Below are positions 9,429-20,209 of a stretch of DNA of 64,000 bases, one piece after another (position 1 is the first letter of the stretch; the number at the start of each line of letters is the position of its first letter). The notes under the pieces are model-generated. The model was not told the origin of the DNA, ran no database searches, and saw only the letters and a list, made by a program, of their open reading frames with translations. Position numbers and translations under genes: made by a program. Where the stretch lies: positions 146,173 to 210,172 of the forward strand of contig NZ_LXEV01000018.1 in the NCBI RefSeq assembly GCF_001654965.1. Reading direction: 5' to 3'. The stretch is from Proteus hauseri ATCC 700826 (lineage in GTDB: Bacteria > Pseudomonadota > Gammaproteobacteria > Enterobacterales > Enterobacteriaceae).

Positions 9429-9803
9429 ATGATCATCTCAACAGAAAATGCACCAAAAGCGATAGGCCCTTATTCACAAGCAAGAAAAGTGGGTTCAACA
9501 CTCTATGTTTCTGGCTGTTGCCCATTTCATCATCAAGATGGTTCAATTATTGGTGAAAACATTATTGAACAAGCTCATCAAGTGATGAAAAACTTACAAG
9601 CTATTGTTATCGCTGCTGGTTATTCAATGGATGATATTGTGAAAACGACATGTTTTATAAGTGATATGGCTAATTTTGTACCTTTTAATGAAACGTATAA
9701 GTCTTACTTCAATGCAGGTATTTATCCAGCTCGTTCATGTGTAGAAGTTTCTCGATTGCCAAAAGATGTATTAATCGAAGTTGAAGCCGTTGTTGCAAGA
9801 TAA
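9429..9803 (+). CDS. RidA family enamine/imine deaminase
   Basis: The 124-aa protein is a YjgF/YER057c/UK114 member. It keeps IGPYSQARKVG near residues 12-22 and the C-terminal ARSCVEVSRLPKDVLIEVEAVV block, in which the first Arg is the RidA catalytic residue. An imine deaminase activity is therefore likely, here probably a specialised paralogue that clears a reactive imine or enamine made by its operon. It is the first gene of a three-gene unit (13 bases to the transporter). The ATG has AAGGTAAG just upstream. Housekeeping RidA is expected elsewhere in the genome. Confidence 0.9.
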   Translation: MIISTENAPKAIGPYSQARKVGSTLYVSGCCPFHHQDGSIIGENIIEQAHQVMKNLQAIVIAAGYSMDDIVKTTCFISDMANFVPFNETYKSYFNAGIYPARSCVEVSRLPKDVLIEVEAVVAR

Positions 9804-9816
9804 ATAAGGTAACTTT

Positions 9817-11055
9817 ATGAATAAGTGGATAAAACTCAGTTTTCTAATTTTAGGTGGCGGAACTATATTTAAACTGTCTAGTATGAAAGACGTTTTTTAT
9901 GTTCCGATGCAACAAGATTGGGGATTGACGAATGCTCAAATTGGTTTAGGGTTTACCGTTTACACTATAGTCCAAACTATTGGCCTTTTTTCATCACTTT
10001 ATATTGCAGATAGATTTTCTAAAAAGATCCTACTACCTGTAGGCCTGATAGGCGTTGGATTATGTGGGGCATATTTATCCACGCTTCCTTCTTTTACTGG
10101 TTATTTAATTAGTTTTGCTGTTATGGCTCTGTTTGCTGATGTCATATATTGGCCAGTACTATTAAAAGCCGTTAGATTATTAGGAAATAAAGAAGAACAG
10201 GGGCGTTTATTTGGCTTTTTAGAAGCAGGGCGTGGCATTGTTGATGTTATTATTGCTTCTGGCGCTCTCTATGTTTTCGTCTTATTTGGCGAAGGCAAGG
10301 AAGGGATGCAGGCTGGACTTATATTCTATACCATAACAACCATTGTGATAGGTGTTATTACTTATTTTATTGTCGATGATGATAAAACAGTCGCAGATAA
10401 TACAGTTGATGCAAATAAAAAAGTATTTGAAGGAATTAAAAGTGTAATTAAATGCCCTAACTTATGGTTAGCCTCTATGACAATATTCTTTATTTATTCA
10501 GCATATTGTGGCTTAACTTATTTTATTCCATTCCTTAAAGATATTTATGCACTTCCAATTGCTTTAGTTGGCGCATACGGAATTATTAACCAGTACGCAT
10601 TAAAAATGGTCGGCGGGCCAATTGGTGGCTTTTTATCAGATAAAGTATTTAGATCGCCAACCAAGTTTTTGCAGTTCACTTCATTATTAGCTGCAATTGC
10701 AATGGCAATCTTTATGTTTTTACCTCATGAAACTATGAATGTTTATTTAGGTATGGCGGCAACATTAGGATTCGGTGCAATTATTTTCTCACAAAGAGCT
10801 ATTTTCTTTGCACCAATGGAAGAGATTGGTACTAAACGTGAATATGCAGGTTCTGCAATGGCATTTGCATGTATTTTAGGTTATATGCCAGCGATGTTTG
10901 CTTATGCAGTTTATGGTTCTTTCTTAGATAATTACCCAGGAATTAAAGGCTATAATTTTGTTTTTAGTATGATGATTATATTTAGTTTATTAGCCTACAC
11001 AACCGCAAAAATATTATCTAAGCGTATTAAACAAAGAAATGAAACAAACGCATAA
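9817..11055 (+). CDS. MFS transporter (catabolic operon)
   Basis: The 412-aa protein has about 12 hydrophobic segments and a central polar loop near residues 187-205. The first loop motif ADRFSKKILLPVG near residues 64-76 is the usual MFS motif A position, repeated in the second half as GGFLSDKVF. It resembles YihN-type carriers more than drug exporters, so uptake of the operon substrate is the likely role. The substrate is not identified. It sits between the RidA and TIM-barrel genes on the same strand, with AAGG ahead of the ATG. Confidence 0.85.
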   Translation: MNKWIKLSFLILGGGTIFKLSSMKDVFYVPMQQDWGLTNAQIGLGFTVYTIVQTIGLFSSLYIADRFSKKILLPVGLIGVGLCGAYLSTLPSFTGYLISFAVMALFADVIYWPVLLKAVRLLGNKEEQGRLFGFLEAGRGIVDVIIASGALYVFVLFGEGKEGMQAGLIFYTITTIVIGVITYFIVDDDKTVADNTVDANKKVFEGIKSVIKCPNLWLASMTIFFIYSAYCGLTYFIPFLKDIYALPIALVGAYGIINQYALKMVGGPIGGFLSDKVFRSPTKFLQFTSLLAAIAMAIFMFLPHETMNVYLGMAATLGFGAIIFSQRAIFFAPMEEIGTKREYAGSAMAFACILGYMPAMFAYAVYGSFLDNYPGIKGYNFVFSMMIIFSLLAYTTAKILSKRIKQRNETNA

Positions 11056-11102
11056 TAAAAAATAATGAATTAATTCAATTAAAAGTATTTAAGGTAAATA
11101 TT

Positions 11103-12077
11103 ATGACACCGATTGAAGCAAAAAAAATAATTGAAAGAGCGGACTCTATACCTTTATATTTACACGCATATGCTTTTCATTTAAATATGAGAAAAGAACG
11201 CGTGTTACCTAATGATTTATTAGAGCTTGCAAAGCAAAAATCACTTACAGGTGCCAAAATACATGTGGAAGATGGTGAAACTCAATCTCTGTGTATGATG
11301 AATGATAGTGAATTAATAGCTTTTGGTGAAAAAGTTAAAGAATATGGATTAGATCTTAAAATTGAAACCAGTTCTTCAGAAGCAAAAGCAATAGATAAAG
11401 CGGTCGATATTGCACTAAAAACAAAAGCAAGTTCAATTCGTTTTTATCCTAGATACGAAGGACATTTGCAGGATGTTTTAGCGAAAGTTAGTGCTGATAT
11501 TCAATATATTAAAAAGCAGTATGAGAATACAGGGCTGAAGTTTGTTATTGAACAACATGAAGATTTAAAAAGTTATGAATTAAATCGCCTTGTTGAAGAG
11601 GCTAATTTTGCTAATTTTTCATTATTATTTGATTTCGGTAATATGTTCAATGCAAATGAATTACCACTTGAAGCATTTGATAATATGAAAAATAATATTA
11701 CTCAAGTACATATGAAAGATGCGGTGAAAGTTCCAGAGGGTAAAGGATTTGGCCATAGAGCGAGTCTTTCTGGAAAAGGTGAAGTACCAATTAAGACATT
11801 ATTAAAACAATTAATCTGTTTAGGTGATGATAAACCTCAAATTGAATCTTTTGGTTTAGAGGAGGAGGTTGATTACTATGCACCCGCTTTTCGTTTTGAT
11901 GATGAAGGTGATAATCCGTGGATCCCTTATCGAGGTGCAAGTGAAACGCCAATGCCTGTAGAAGGTTTAGATGCTCGTTTAGAAAAAGAAATTAATGATG
12001 CAATGAATCAAATCGATTTTATAAGAAATTTAATACAAGAATTAAAAGAAGAAGCAAAGTTAGTATTAAATAGATAA
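11103..12077 (+). CDS. Xylose isomerase-like TIM barrel protein
   Basis: The 324-aa protein belongs to the sugar phosphate isomerase/epimerase (AP endonuclease family 2) fold. Probable divalent metal ligands are Glu150 (KFVIEQHED), Asp177 (LLFDFGNM), His203 (QVHMKDA) and Glu248 (PQIESFG), spaced as in family epimerases and isomerases. A long acidic and Lys-rich C-terminal helix follows residue 280. The reaction is unknown; an isomerase, epimerase or related hydrolytic step on the transported substrate is plausible. It is the third gene of the RidA-MFS unit, 47 bases after the transporter, and ends before a strong terminator. Confidence 0.82.
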   Translation: MTPIEAKKIIERADSIPLYLHAYAFHLNMRKERVLPNDLLELAKQKSLTGAKIHVEDGETQSLCMMNDSELIAFGEKVKEYGLDLKIETSSSEAKAIDKAVDIALKTKASSIRFYPRYEGHLQDVLAKVSADIQYIKKQYENTGLKFVIEQHEDLKSYELNRLVEEANFANFSLLFDFGNMFNANELPLEAFDNMKNNITQVHMKDAVKVPEGKGFGHRASLSGKGEVPIKTLLKQLICLGDDKPQIESFGLEEEVDYYAPAFRFDDEGDNPWIPYRGASETPMPVEGLDARLEKEINDAMNQIDFIRNLIQELKEEAKLVLNR

Positions 12078-12191
12078 ACATTAAAGAGAAAGATTTTAAT
12101 AGAAAATAATAAATAAAAAGATATTAAATAATAGGGAATTTATTATATATCTAATCACTATTTATATTTTCAAAATGACTTAACTGGTATT

Positions 12192-12226
12192 AAATAACCC
12201 ACGTTATTATATGTGGGTTATTTTTT
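12192..12226. terminator. Bidirectional terminator after TIM-barrel gene
   Basis: AAATAACCCAC (12192-12202) pairs with GTGGGTTATTT (12213-12223), with further T on the plus strand. It divides the catabolic unit from the opposite-strand VOC gene. Confidence 0.85.
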
Positions 12227-12241
12227 AGTTAAATAATTTAC

Positions 12242-12682
12242 CTAATTATTTCTTAGCCAAGGTGTAATGGTTAATCCTACTAGCATTCCTTCCGGGCTTA
12301 ATAAACGCGTTACTGTTTGGCCCCAAGGCTCTATACGATTGTCGACTAATAATTGATAACCTTTTTGTTTTAAGGTTTCAGTGGCAGTTTCAATATTATT
12401 AACTTCGAACTCAATCCAACTTTGTGGAATGGGAAGTGTTTCAGGCCAATTACTATGATTGAAACAAGAAATAGCAGCTTGTGCTAATGGCCATAATGCA
12501 AAATGCTTAACACCCTTTAATTCACCTTCAGGTGTTAATAAATAATCGCTGTTTTCTTCTATGGGTTTTAAAGGAAGTTTAAGCGTTTCTTTATAAAATT
12601 CTTGGCTTTGTGCATTATCACGGGTGATAGGACCAAATCCTGCAATAAATAACACATCAATATCAGAGATAAGAAGAGTCAT
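12242..12682 (-). CDS. VOC (glyoxalase-like) family protein
   Basis: The 146-aa protein has the paired beta-alpha-beta-beta-beta layout of the vicinal oxygen chelate superfamily: an N-terminal GFGPITRDNAQSQEFYKETL module and a C-terminal module with IEFEVNNIETATETLKQKGY and RLLSPEGMLVGLTITP. Members include glyoxalases, dioxygenases and antibiotic-binding proteins; nothing here fixes the substrate. It lies 30 bases downstream of ybhR on the same strand and could be read through from the ybh operon, but may be independent. ATG preceded by AAGGAATA. Confidence 0.8.
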   Translation of the reverse strand: MTLLISDIDVLFIAGFGPITRDNAQSQEFYKETLKLPLKPIEENSDYLLTPEGELKGVKHFALWPLAQAAISCFNHSNWPETLPIPQSWIEFEVNNIETATETLKQKGYQLLVDNRIEPWGQTVTRLLSPEGMLVGLTITPWLRNN

Positions 12683-12712
12683 TAAATATTCCTTTAAATT
12701 AATTGTAATGGT

Positions 12713-13822
12713 TTAAGCGATCTTTCTTCGGAAAAGATAATACGCAATAGCGCCAGTGATTATCGCTATTACCATTAACGGCCATAAACTGTGCCATATA
12801 ACAGTAATGTCGGCATTTTTAAGATAGATCTGTTTTGTGATATCAGTGAAGTGTCGAATAGGATTTATCCACGTGGCTTTCTGTAGCCATACCGGCATAT
12901 TTTCTACTGGTGAAATATAGCCCGATAATAATACTGCTGGCATCATAAATACGAATACACCAATAAATGCCTGCTGTTGCGTAGAACTGATTGCTGATAT
13001 TAATAATCCAAAACCCACCAACGATAAACCATAAATCAACATGGTAAAGTAGAATAATAATAGCGAGCCTGAAAAAGGAATTTGATAACCAAAAATACCA
13101 ATAATAAGCACAATGGTACCTTGAACAGCGGCAACTACCATTGCAGGTACGGCTTTACCAATAAATATTTGCCAGGTCGATAAAGGCGAGACTAACAACT
13201 GATCTAACGTACCTTGTTCGCGTTCACGCGCCACAGAAAGCGAAGTGACAATCATTACACCAATAGTAATGATCAAGGCGACTAATGAAGGCACAATAAA
13301 CCATTTGTAATTAAGGTTTGGGTTATACCAATTACGTACAACTAATTCGCTTTTATTCAGTAATGAAGGACTGTTACCTGAAAGTTCGACTTGGTAATTT
13401 TGCACAATTTGCTGAATGTAATTAGCAGCAATTTGCGCGCTATTTGAATTACGGCCATCTAGGATTAATTGCAATTTAGTCGGAACACCACTGGTTAAGT
13501 CAGCACTAAAGTTTTGTGGAAAACGCACTAACAAAAGCGCTTTACGATTATCTATGGTTTCTTTAATTTCATATTCATTTTTAAGCAACAATGTTTGAGA
13601 AAATGCACTAGCTTTAGCTATTCTTTGCGTTAACTCAATGGATTGTTTTCCGTTATCTTCATTGAAAATAGCCACTGATGCATTAGTCACATCAAGCGTT
13701 GCGGCAAAAGGAAATAATACCATCTGAAAGATAACTGGCATGATTAAAATCGCGCGAGTTTGAGGCTCTTGTAGTAATGATTGCAGCTCTTTCATTATTA
13801 AAGTGAGCAGCCGATAAAACAT
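12713..13822 (-). CDS. ybhR: ABC-2 type permease YbhR
   Basis: This is a membrane subunit of the YbhFSR efflux ABC transporter, reported in E. coli to export cations and some antibiotics. The 369-aa protein has an N-terminal transmembrane segment, a large periplasmic domain (about residues 45-170), then five hydrophobic segments. The ABC-2 signature [28 protein letters not shown] near residues 194-221 contacts the ATPase. Last gene of ybhG-F-S-R, 12 bases after ybhS. It is paralogous to YbhS, so the two probably form a heterodimer. Confidence 0.94.
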   Translation of the reverse strand: MFYRLLTLIMKELQSLLQEPQTRAILIMPVIFQMVLFPFAATLDVTNASVAIFNEDNGKQSIELTQRIAKASAFSQTLLLKNEYEIKETIDNRKALLLVRFPQNFSADLTSGVPTKLQLILDGRNSNSAQIAANYIQQIVQNYQVELSGNSPSLLNKSELVVRNWYNPNLNYKWFIVPSLVALIITIGVMIVTSLSVAREREQGTLDQLLVSPLSTWQIFIGKAVPAMVVAAVQGTIVLIIGIFGYQIPFSGSLLLFYFTMLIYGLSLVGFGLLISAISSTQQQAFIGVFVFMMPAVLLSGYISPVENMPVWLQKATWINPIRHFTDITKQIYLKNADITVIWHSLWPLMVIAIITGAIAYYLFRRKIA

Positions 13823-13834
13823 AAGTATGCTCCT

Positions 13835-14986
13835 TTAATCTAAACGACGTCGTGTTGCCCACGCCGTTAAGCCAATAAAAAAGATTGCTGAAATAATCAG
13901 TAACCACATATCTAACATTAAAATCAGTGGAATATCACCAGCAAGAAATAGTGTTTGTAAGCTGCTAACAAAATAACGAGCTGGAATAAAATAAGTCACT
14001 ACTTGTATAAAAAATGGCATGCTATCAATTTCAAAAACAAAGCCTGATAACATTATGGCGGGTAAAAACGCAGCATTAAGTGAAATCATTGCAGCATTAA
14101 ATTGATTACGGGTTAAGGTTGAAATAAGTAACCCCATCCCTAATGCGGTAGCTAAGAAAAGTGAAGTAATACCAGCTAATATCCACAATGATCCGCGATA
14201 AGGCACACCAAGCACAAAAACAGTTACGACCATACAAAGCACCATAACAAAGCTACCAAGTACTTGGTAAGGAATAAGCTTAGAGAGCAATAGTTCGGTA
14301 CGGGTAATTTGTGTTGAAAGCAATGCTTCCATCGTGCCACGTTCCCATTCACGCGCAATGACTAATGAAGTTAAAATTGCACCTACCACAGTAATAATAA
14401 TGGTTACAGCACCAGGAATAATATAGTGCTGACTAATAGCCGCAGGGTTAAACCAATAACGAGGTTCAACTTCAATTAATAAAGTTGTATCAATACCTTT
14501 ACTTAACGCTTGCTGTTGTAGCCAAACTTGCCATACGCCTTTAGTATAAGCCTGCACAAAATTAGCGGTATTTGGTTCACTGCCATCAGTAATAACTTGA
14601 ATTGGTGCTTCGGTATCTTGTCTGGCCAGTAGTTCAGCAAAATTAACAGGAATAACCACAATGCCTCGAATTTGCCCTGCTTGCATTTTATCAATTAATA
14701 ACTGACGATTATCACTAATAGTCGCATTTATATACGGGGAATTAGTAAAGGTATAAACCAGTTCTTGCGCGGGTTGGCTTTGCTGATTAGTTAAAATGCC
14801 AAGGTTTAATTTGCTTGAATCTAAATTAATACCGTAACCAAAAATAAAGAGCAATGTCAGCGGAATAACGATAGCAATTAAGGCACTACTAGGATCACGA
14901 GTTATTTGTTTAGTCTCTTTTAAGCAAAGTGCATATAAACGACGCCAAGAAAAGCGCACCGATGAAGATTGAGACGAATTATGCAT
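13835..14986 (-). CDS. ybhS: ABC-2 type permease YbhS
   Basis: This is the second membrane subunit of the YbhFSR transporter. The 383-aa product has the [23 protein letters not shown] cytoplasmic entry helix, an [15 protein letters not shown] periplasmic start and the coupling segment [29 protein letters not shown] chose the ATG at 14986 over an in-frame start at 15031 because GGGAG sits 8 bases upstream and the length then fits E. coli YbhS (377 aa). The start overlaps the end of ybhF by 8 bases, a sign of translational coupling. Confidence 0.93.
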   Translation of the reverse strand: MHNSSQSSSVRFSWRRLYALCLKETKQITRDPSSALIAIVIPLTLLFIFGYGINLDSSKLNLGILTNQQSQPAQELVYTFTNSPYINATISDNRQLLIDKMQAGQIRGIVVIPVNFAELLARQDTEAPIQVITDGSEPNTANFVQAYTKGVWQVWLQQQALSKGIDTTLLIEVEPRYWFNPAAISQHYIIPGAVTIIITVVGAILTSLVIAREWERGTMEALLSTQITRTELLLSKLIPYQVLGSFVMVLCMVVTVFVLGVPYRGSLWILAGITSLFLATALGMGLLISTLTRNQFNAAMISLNAAFLPAIMLSGFVFEIDSMPFFIQVVTYFIPARYFVSSLQTLFLAGDIPLILMLDMWLLIISAIFFIGLTAWATRRRLD

Positions 14987-16748
14987 GTTTTTCGCTCCCT
15001 TTATCATGTTGGTTTTCAAGTTGTTTATCATAATTAAGGACTAACCCGATAAAGGCATCTTCCATTGAAGGCGTTGGGTTTTCTTTGGTCGCAACCATTT
15101 GTTTTAAAGCGTCAGGTTCGCCAGCTGCGATGATTTTCCCGCGATAAACTAAACCGATACGATCACAATATTCAGCCTCATCCATAAAGTGAGTAGTGAC
15201 CATCACCGTAACGCCTTTATCTACCATACCGTTAATGTGTAGCCAAAATTCACGACGCGTTAATGGATCAACGCCAGAGGTAGGTTCATCAAGAAATAAA
15301 ATATCAGGTTCATGCATGAGTGAACAGGCAAGGGCGAGGCGCTGTTTATAACCTAAAGGCAGCTCTTCAGTAATTTGATTTACCATTGGCTGTAGACTAA
15401 ATGCGGTTATCATGTCATGGATTTTATCGCGCTGCGGCTTACCATGTAGACCATAAACACCAGAAAAGAATTTTAAGTTCTGGCCTACTTTTAAATTACT
15501 ATAAAGCGAAAATTTTTGTGCCATATAGCCTAAATGCTGACGGGCTTTGCCTGAACTTACTTTTAAATCCATACCTAAAACCAACGCCTTACCGCTGGTA
15601 GGTACTAACAAACCACACATCATTTTAAAGGTAGTCGATTTACCGGCACCATTAGGGCCTAATAAGCCGAAAATTTCACCACGCTTTACTTGAAAATCAA
15701 CATGATCCGTTGCAGCAAACTGGCCAAACATTTTGGTGAGTTGTTGTGCTTCAATAACCGTTTCATCAGGGTTTGGTGGAATTTGTGGCATGATTTCTGC
15801 TAACTCAGACTTATGAGAAGGGCCACCCCCTAATAAATCGATAAAAGCATCTTCAAAGCGAGGGGCTGCTGGTATGAGTTTAGCGTTGGGCATCTTTATG
15901 GCATTTAATAATGCTTGTTGGTCACACTCTTTTTTTATAATTAAGCGAGCAGACTGCCCTTGAATAACACCATCTGTAACTTGTGGCTGAATAATTGCTT
16001 GTTGCAGAACTTTTCTACGTTGATGACCTTCAACACTAAGTAAAAAAGAGCGGCCTGCCATTTTGGCCGTTAACTCTTGAGGAATACCGCTATAAAGCAA
16101 CTTTCCTTTATTGAGTAAGAGAATATTTTTGCATTGTTCTGCTTCATCAAGGTAAGAAGTACTCCAGAGTATCAACATGCCATCACTTGCTAAAGCATGA
16201 ACCATTTGCCAGAGTTCTCGGCGCGCAATAGGGTCAACACCGACCCCTGGTTCATCAAGCAGCAAAACTTTAGGGTTGCCTAATAAAGCACAAGCAAGCC
16301 CTAGTTTTTGTTTCATACCACCAGAAAGATTGCCCGCCAGGCGAGAAGTAAAACGGGTTAAATCAGTAAAGCTTAATAGTTGTTGATAAACTTTTTTACG
16401 TTCTTCACCAATCACATTTTTTAAATCAGCATAAAGATTTAAATTTTCTAATACCGTTAAATCTTCATATAAACCAAACTTTTGTGGCATATAACCAAGA
16501 ATAGCTCTGACATCGTTGCTCTGTTTTTGCGGATCCATTCCTAAAATACGAATATCACCAGCGTCAGGTTTTAATAATCCTGCAAGCATACGAATTAATG
16601 TGGTTTTACCTGCACCATCAGGGCCAACTAAACCCGTGACGGAGCCACCAGTGATAGTGGCTTTTAATGAGGAGACGGCTGGATTTTCTAATCCAGCAAA
16701 ATGCTTCTCAACACCTTGTAGTTCGATAGTGTAATCAGCGTGTTCCAT
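14979..16748 (-). CDS. ybhF: Fused twin ABC ATPase YbhF
   Basis: The 589-aa protein carries two complete nucleotide-binding domains. The first has Walker [10 protein letters not shown], signature LSGGMKQ and Walker [14 protein letters not shown]. The second has GPNGAGKST, the degenerate signature LPLGYKQR, and [13 protein letters not shown]. It powers YbhR/YbhS. The ATG at 16748 is preferred because GGAGAG lies 6 bases upstream; a GTG at 16760 is also in frame. It follows ybhG by 14 bases. The substitution of the second-site signature (LPLGYKQ for LSGGxxQ) is also present in E. coli YbhF. Confidence 0.95.
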   Translation of the reverse strand: MEHADYTIELQGVEKHFAGLENPAVSSLKATITGGSVTGLVGPDGAGKTTLIRMLAGLLKPDAGDIRILGMDPQKQSNDVRAILGYMPQKFGLYEDLTVLENLNLYADLKNVIGEERKKVYQQLLSFTDLTRFTSRLAGNLSGGMKQKLGLACALLGNPKVLLLDEPGVGVDPIARRELWQMVHALASDGMLILWSTSYLDEAEQCKNILLLNKGKLLYSGIPQELTAKMAGRSFLLSVEGHQRRKVLQQAIIQPQVTDGVIQGQSARLIIKKECDQQALLNAIKMPNAKLIPAAPRFEDAFIDLLGGGPSHKSELAEIMPQIPPNPDETVIEAQQLTKMFGQFAATDHVDFQVKRGEIFGLLGPNGAGKSTTFKMMCGLLVPTSGKALVLGMDLKVSSGKARQHLGYMAQKFSLYSNLKVGQNLKFFSGVYGLHGKPQRDKIHDMITAFSLQPMVNQITEELPLGYKQRLALACSLMHEPDILFLDEPTSGVDPLTRREFWLHINGMVDKGVTVMVTTHFMDEAEYCDRIGLVYRGKIIAAGEPDALKQMVATKENPTPSMEDAFIGLVLNYDKQLENQHDKGSEKHA

Positions 16749-16762
16749 TTTGCTCTCCACAA

Positions 16763-17749
16763 TTAATGAGTGGGTGCAAATTTTAAGGTAACAGGCATTC
16801 CTTGGCGTAGAGCATCATCAGCATCAGTAACAACAACCCTGATCCGATAGACAAGATCGGTTCTAAGCTCTGGTGTTTCAACACTTTTAGGGGTGAATTC
16901 AGCGGTTGGAGACACAAAACCAATGGTGCCATGATAAGGTTTATCTTTACGGCTATCGGTATAAAGATAAATTTCTCTATTTGGAATGGCTTCACCTAAA
17001 TGCGCTTCACTAATATAGGCTCTTACCCAAACAGGGTTAGTTAATGAAACGGTAAATACAGGGCTACCCGAAGGTAAAATAGTACCAGGTTCTACAGCGC
17101 GTGTGAGCACAGTACCTGCAGACGGTGAAAGTAATTTAGTATCTTGTAAATTTAGCTCGGCTTGTGCCACAGCGGCTTTAGCTTGCATAACTAAACCTTG
17201 GGCTGAGGCAATATCTTCTTTGCGATAACCATTTTGATATTGATTTAGCTTATCTTGTGCCGCTTTTAATGCTGCTGCCGCTTGATTACGATTATTTCTC
17301 GCACTGTCTAAATCGTTGGCTGAAATGACTTTGCGATTAGCTAAATCTTGTTGGCGTTTATAAAAATTATCGGCATATTGCCAAGCAGCTTGTTTTAATG
17401 ATACATCAGATTGTGCTTGAGCAATTTCTTCTGTGCGGTAACCTGCCTGCATTAATGCTAAAGAGGCAACAGCACTGTCGCGTTCGCCATAAGCTTTATT
17501 GAGTGCGTTGATATAAGGCGCATCATCTAATTGGCCTAATAGTTGCCCTTTTTCAACATGAGCCCCTTCATCAACATATAAAGCCTCAAGTTTGCCAGCA
17601 ACACGGAAACTGAGGTTAACAGTACGGATATCGACATTTCCATAGAGTACCAACTCAGGATCTTTGTTTTCTTCATAATAATAGATACCTGCGAAAATAC
17701 CGATAATAATCATTAAGATAATAAAGAAACTGACTTTTTTTATGTTCAT
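16763..17749 (-). CDS. ybhG: HlyD-family membrane fusion protein YbhG
   Basis: This periplasmic adaptor of the YbhFSR system presumably links the inner-membrane transporter to an outer-membrane channel. The 328-aa product has an N-terminal anchor (about residues 5-24), a biotinyl-lipoyl half motif ([30 protein letters not shown]), a long alpha-helical hairpin rich in Ala and Gln (about residues 80-200) and a beta-barrel domain near the end. It is first in the transporter gene set and lies 21 bases after cecR, so the five genes probably form one transcript. Confidence 0.94.
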   Translation of the reverse strand: MNIKKVSFFIILMIIIGIFAGIYYYEENKDPELVLYGNVDIRTVNLSFRVAGKLEALYVDEGAHVEKGQLLGQLDDAPYINALNKAYGERDSAVASLALMQAGYRTEEIAQAQSDVSLKQAAWQYADNFYKRQQDLANRKVISANDLDSARNNRNQAAAALKAAQDKLNQYQNGYRKEDIASAQGLVMQAKAAVAQAELNLQDTKLLSPSAGTVLTRAVEPGTILPSGSPVFTVSLTNPVWVRAYISEAHLGEAIPNREIYLYTDSRKDKPYHGTIGFVSPTAEFTPKSVETPELRTDLVYRIRVVVTDADDALRQGMPVTLKFAPTH

Positions 17750-17770
17750 AATAACTCTATTTGTATGTAA

Positions 17771-18460
17771 TTATTTGTTGGTGTAAATCTCTCTTAATCC
17801 ATTTAACAGTATAGTGATATGTGTTTTTAAGGTGTTGGAAATAACCTGATATTCGTTTTTACCAATTCTATCCCATCCTGTTTGTCGTAAGATAGTTTCT
17901 CTTACTAAACGAAATGATAACACTTCTCCTAAAATAGCGTGAGTGTGTAACATTGTCGCTGGAAGCGTAGCATCTAAACCTATATATAGCGCTAATAATT
18001 TATTTACGCGAGTAAGAAGTGGAGATAACGCTTGCTGGTGGATGAGTGAGTATGCTTCTGTGGGGACTAATTGCTCTCTTGCCATAATACGGCTTAGGTG
18101 AATGTTTTCTTTATCAAGTACAAGTTGTGCGTATTGTAAGAAACTATCGATAATCAGATTTTGTAACAAAGGAAGATGTGCGGTAGGATCAGGACGAGCG
18201 AGAAACTCATCAAGCACAATAACAGTAGGTTCAAAATCGATACGAATTAAATCGGCAATATGTTGTGCAACAGCAAGATATAAGCCTTCTTTTGAACCAA
18301 AATAATAAGCAATTGCGGCAATATTTTGTTGTGCTGATTGTGCAATTTGCCGTGTGGTTGCGCCATCGGACCCATTTTTACCAAAGATTTCGCATGCAGC
18401 TTCCAGTAATTGTTGCTTTGCGAGTTCACCCCGAGTCGTCTTCTGATGAGTGTCTGACAT
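17771..18460 (-). CDS. cecR: TetR-family regulator CecR
   Basis: The 229-aa product is a TetR-type repressor. The N-terminal helix-turn-helix reads GATTRQIAQSAQQNIAAIAYYFGSKEGLY near residues 34-62, and the C-terminal domain is typical of the CecR/YbiH group. In E. coli CecR controls ybhGFSR and the divergent rhlE. Here the same neighbours are present on both sides, and a perfect palindrome lies 14 bases upstream of the ATG. Start ATG at 18460 is preceded by a weak AAGG-like site. Confidence 0.93.
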   Translation of the reverse strand: MSDTHQKTTRGELAKQQLLEAACEIFGKNGSDGATTRQIAQSAQQNIAAIAYYFGSKEGLYLAVAQHIADLIRIDFEPTVIVLDEFLARPDPTAHLPLLQNLIIDSFLQYAQLVLDKENIHLSRIMAREQLVPTEAYSLIHQQALSPLLTRVNKLLALYIGLDATLPATMLHTHAILGEVLSFRLVRETILRQTGWDRIGKNEYQVISNTLKTHITILLNGLREIYTNK

Positions 18461-18473
18461 AATAGAAGGTACC

Positions 18474-18485
18474 TTACTTAAGTAA
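18474..18485. promoter_or_regulatory. Palindromic candidate CecR operator
   Basis: TTACTTAAGTAA is a perfect 12-bp palindrome lying 14 bases before the cecR start, in the cecR-rhlE divergent region. Position and symmetry fit a TetR-family operator for autoregulation. Not tested against a known CecR motif. Confidence 0.5.
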
Positions 18486-18775
18486 AATGTAACAAACTCA
18501 TGATATTAAAATAGCGATAATAATTGCATTATATTCGATGATATTGAGTAAAAGGAAAAAATTGTTATAAATACTTAAATAAAAATGACATGTAATAAAA
18601 AAATAACGATTTATTCTTAAAAATTATTTTTATATTCGGAACATATCAAAAACTGTTAGAATAGGAGTTATTAGGTTAACCTGACAAGGTTCATTCTCTT
18701 TCACTTATTGTGAAAGCCCGTCATTTTTAATTTCAATCACCGTGTTATACGTTCTGGTTGTAGGAGACTACTGTT
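18486..18775. other. cecR-rhlE intergenic region and rhlE leader
   Basis: This non-coding region is AT-rich. It contains a palindrome AGGTTAACCT (18673-18682) and a hairpin CTTTCAC/GTGAAAG (18699-18716) in the probable rhlE leader. AGGAG at 18762-18766 serves the TTG start of rhlE. No gene was seen. Confidence 0.5.
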
Positions 18776-20200
18776 TTGACCGATTTTACATCGCTTGGTT
18801 TAAGTGAGGCGCTGCTCCGCGCTATTGATGAACAAGGGTATAAAACCCCAACCCCTATTCAACAACAGGCGATAGAGCCGATTTTGGCGGGTAAGGACGT
18901 ATTAGCAAGTGCGCAGACTGGTACAGGTAAAACGGCAGCTTTTACTCTCCCAATTTTAGAAAAGCTGTTTAAATCAGCAGATAAAACCAAAGGCCGCCAA
19001 CCTGTTAAAGCCTTGATTTTAACGCCAACACGTGAACTGGCTGCACAAATTGCAGAGAATGTGAAAGCGTATAGCCGCTATTTGCCTATTCGTTCTTTAG
19101 TTGTTTTTGGTGGCGTTAGCATTAACCCGCAAATGATGAAGCTACGCGGTGGTGTTGATGTGCTAATTGCAACACCAGGACGTTTACTCGATCTTGAACA
19201 TCAAAATGCCGTTGATCTTTCTCGTGTTGAAATGCTGGTATTAGATGAAGCTGACCGTATGTTAGATATGGGCTTTATCCACGACATTCGCCGAATTATC
19301 AATAAATTACCTAAAAAGCGTCAAAATTTACTGTTTTCAGCGACATTTTCTAAAGAGATCACTGGCCTTGCCAATACATTATTAAATAATCCAATTAGTA
19401 TTTCTGTGGCGCCAAGAAACTCAGCGGCAGAATCAGTTGAGCAACATGTTCATTTAGTTGATAAAAAACGTAAAGCTGAACTGTTATCTTACCTTATTGG
19501 TAAAGAAGATTGGTCACAAGTACTGATTTTTACTCGTACTAAACATGGTGCGAATAAACTTGCAGAACAACTGAATTTAGATGGTATTAAATCTGCGGCT
19601 ATCCACGGAAATAAAAGCCAAGGTGCGAGAACACGTGCATTGGCTGATTTTAAAACGGGTAAGTTAAAAGCATTAGTTGCAACAGATATTGCAGCGCGTG
19701 GATTAGATATCGATCAGCTACCGTATGTCGTGAATTTTGAGTTACCACAAGTAGCTGAGGATTATGTTCACCGTATTGGTAGAACAGGTCGTGCTGCTGC
19801 AACAGGTAAAGCAATTTCTTTAGTTTGTGTTGATGAACATGGATTATTAGCTGATATCGAGCGTTTACTAAAACGTGAAATTCCACGTTTAGCGCTAGAA
19901 GGTTATGATCCTGATCCGTCAATCAAAGCTGCACCTTTGCATAAAAAACCAAAAAATAATGCACCACGTAGAAGTGGTGGTGGTCATGGCCGTGCTGATA
20001 TTCGAGGCAAAGACAATCGCAATAATTCTCGTAAAGAGGGCGATAGCGAAGGCAAAGAGGCTGGGCGTAATAAAAGTAAAGAAAGTTATCGCAATAAAGA
20101 TGGCTCTCGTACAGGTAAACTAGGGCCTCGTCGTACGGGTAAAAGTGAATCAGATAGCGATAATCAAAGTCCTTGGTCAAAAGCTAGAAAAGAGTTCTGA
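18776..20200 (+). CDS. rhlE: ATP-dependent RNA helicase RhlE
   Basis: This DEAD-box helicase is involved in ribosome assembly and RNA turnover. The 474-aa protein has the Q motif ([10 protein letters not shown]), Walker [11 protein letters not shown], the DEAD box at [16 protein letters not shown] motif FSATF, and the HRIGRTGRA motif VI. The C-terminal 90 residues are a low-complexity, Lys/Arg/Ser/Asn/Gly-rich tail (from about residue 385), as in other RhlE proteins, that probably adds RNA affinity. The start is TTG at 18776, with AGGAG 9 bases upstream; it gives an N-terminus like that of E. coli. Divergent from cecR. Confidence 0.96.
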   Translation: MTDFTSLGLSEALLRAIDEQGYKTPTPIQQQAIEPILAGKDVLASAQTGTGKTAAFTLPILEKLFKSADKTKGRQPVKALILTPTRELAAQIAENVKAYSRYLPIRSLVVFGGVSINPQMMKLRGGVDVLIATPGRLLDLEHQNAVDLSRVEMLVLDEADRMLDMGFIHDIRRIINKLPKKRQNLLFSATFSKEITGLANTLLNNPISISVAPRNSAAESVEQHVHLVDKKRKAELLSYLIGKEDWSQVLIFTRTKHGANKLAEQLNLDGIKSAAIHGNKSQGARTRALADFKTGKLKALVATDIAARGLDIDQLPYVVNFELPQVAEDYVHRIGRTGRAAATGKAISLVCVDEHGLLADIERLLKREIPRLALEGYDPDPSIKAAPLHKKPKNNAPRRSGGGHGRADIRGKDNRNNSRKEGDSEGKEAGRNKSKESYRNKDGSRTGKLGPRRTGKSESDSDNQSPWSKARKEF

Positions 20201-20209
20201 GGCTAAAAA

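Noticed and set aside
19650..20180. Long minus-strand frames opposite the rhlE tail, rich in His and Tyr
   Set aside because: They mirror the low-complexity Lys/Asn/Gly-rich codons of the RhlE tail and lack start signals.
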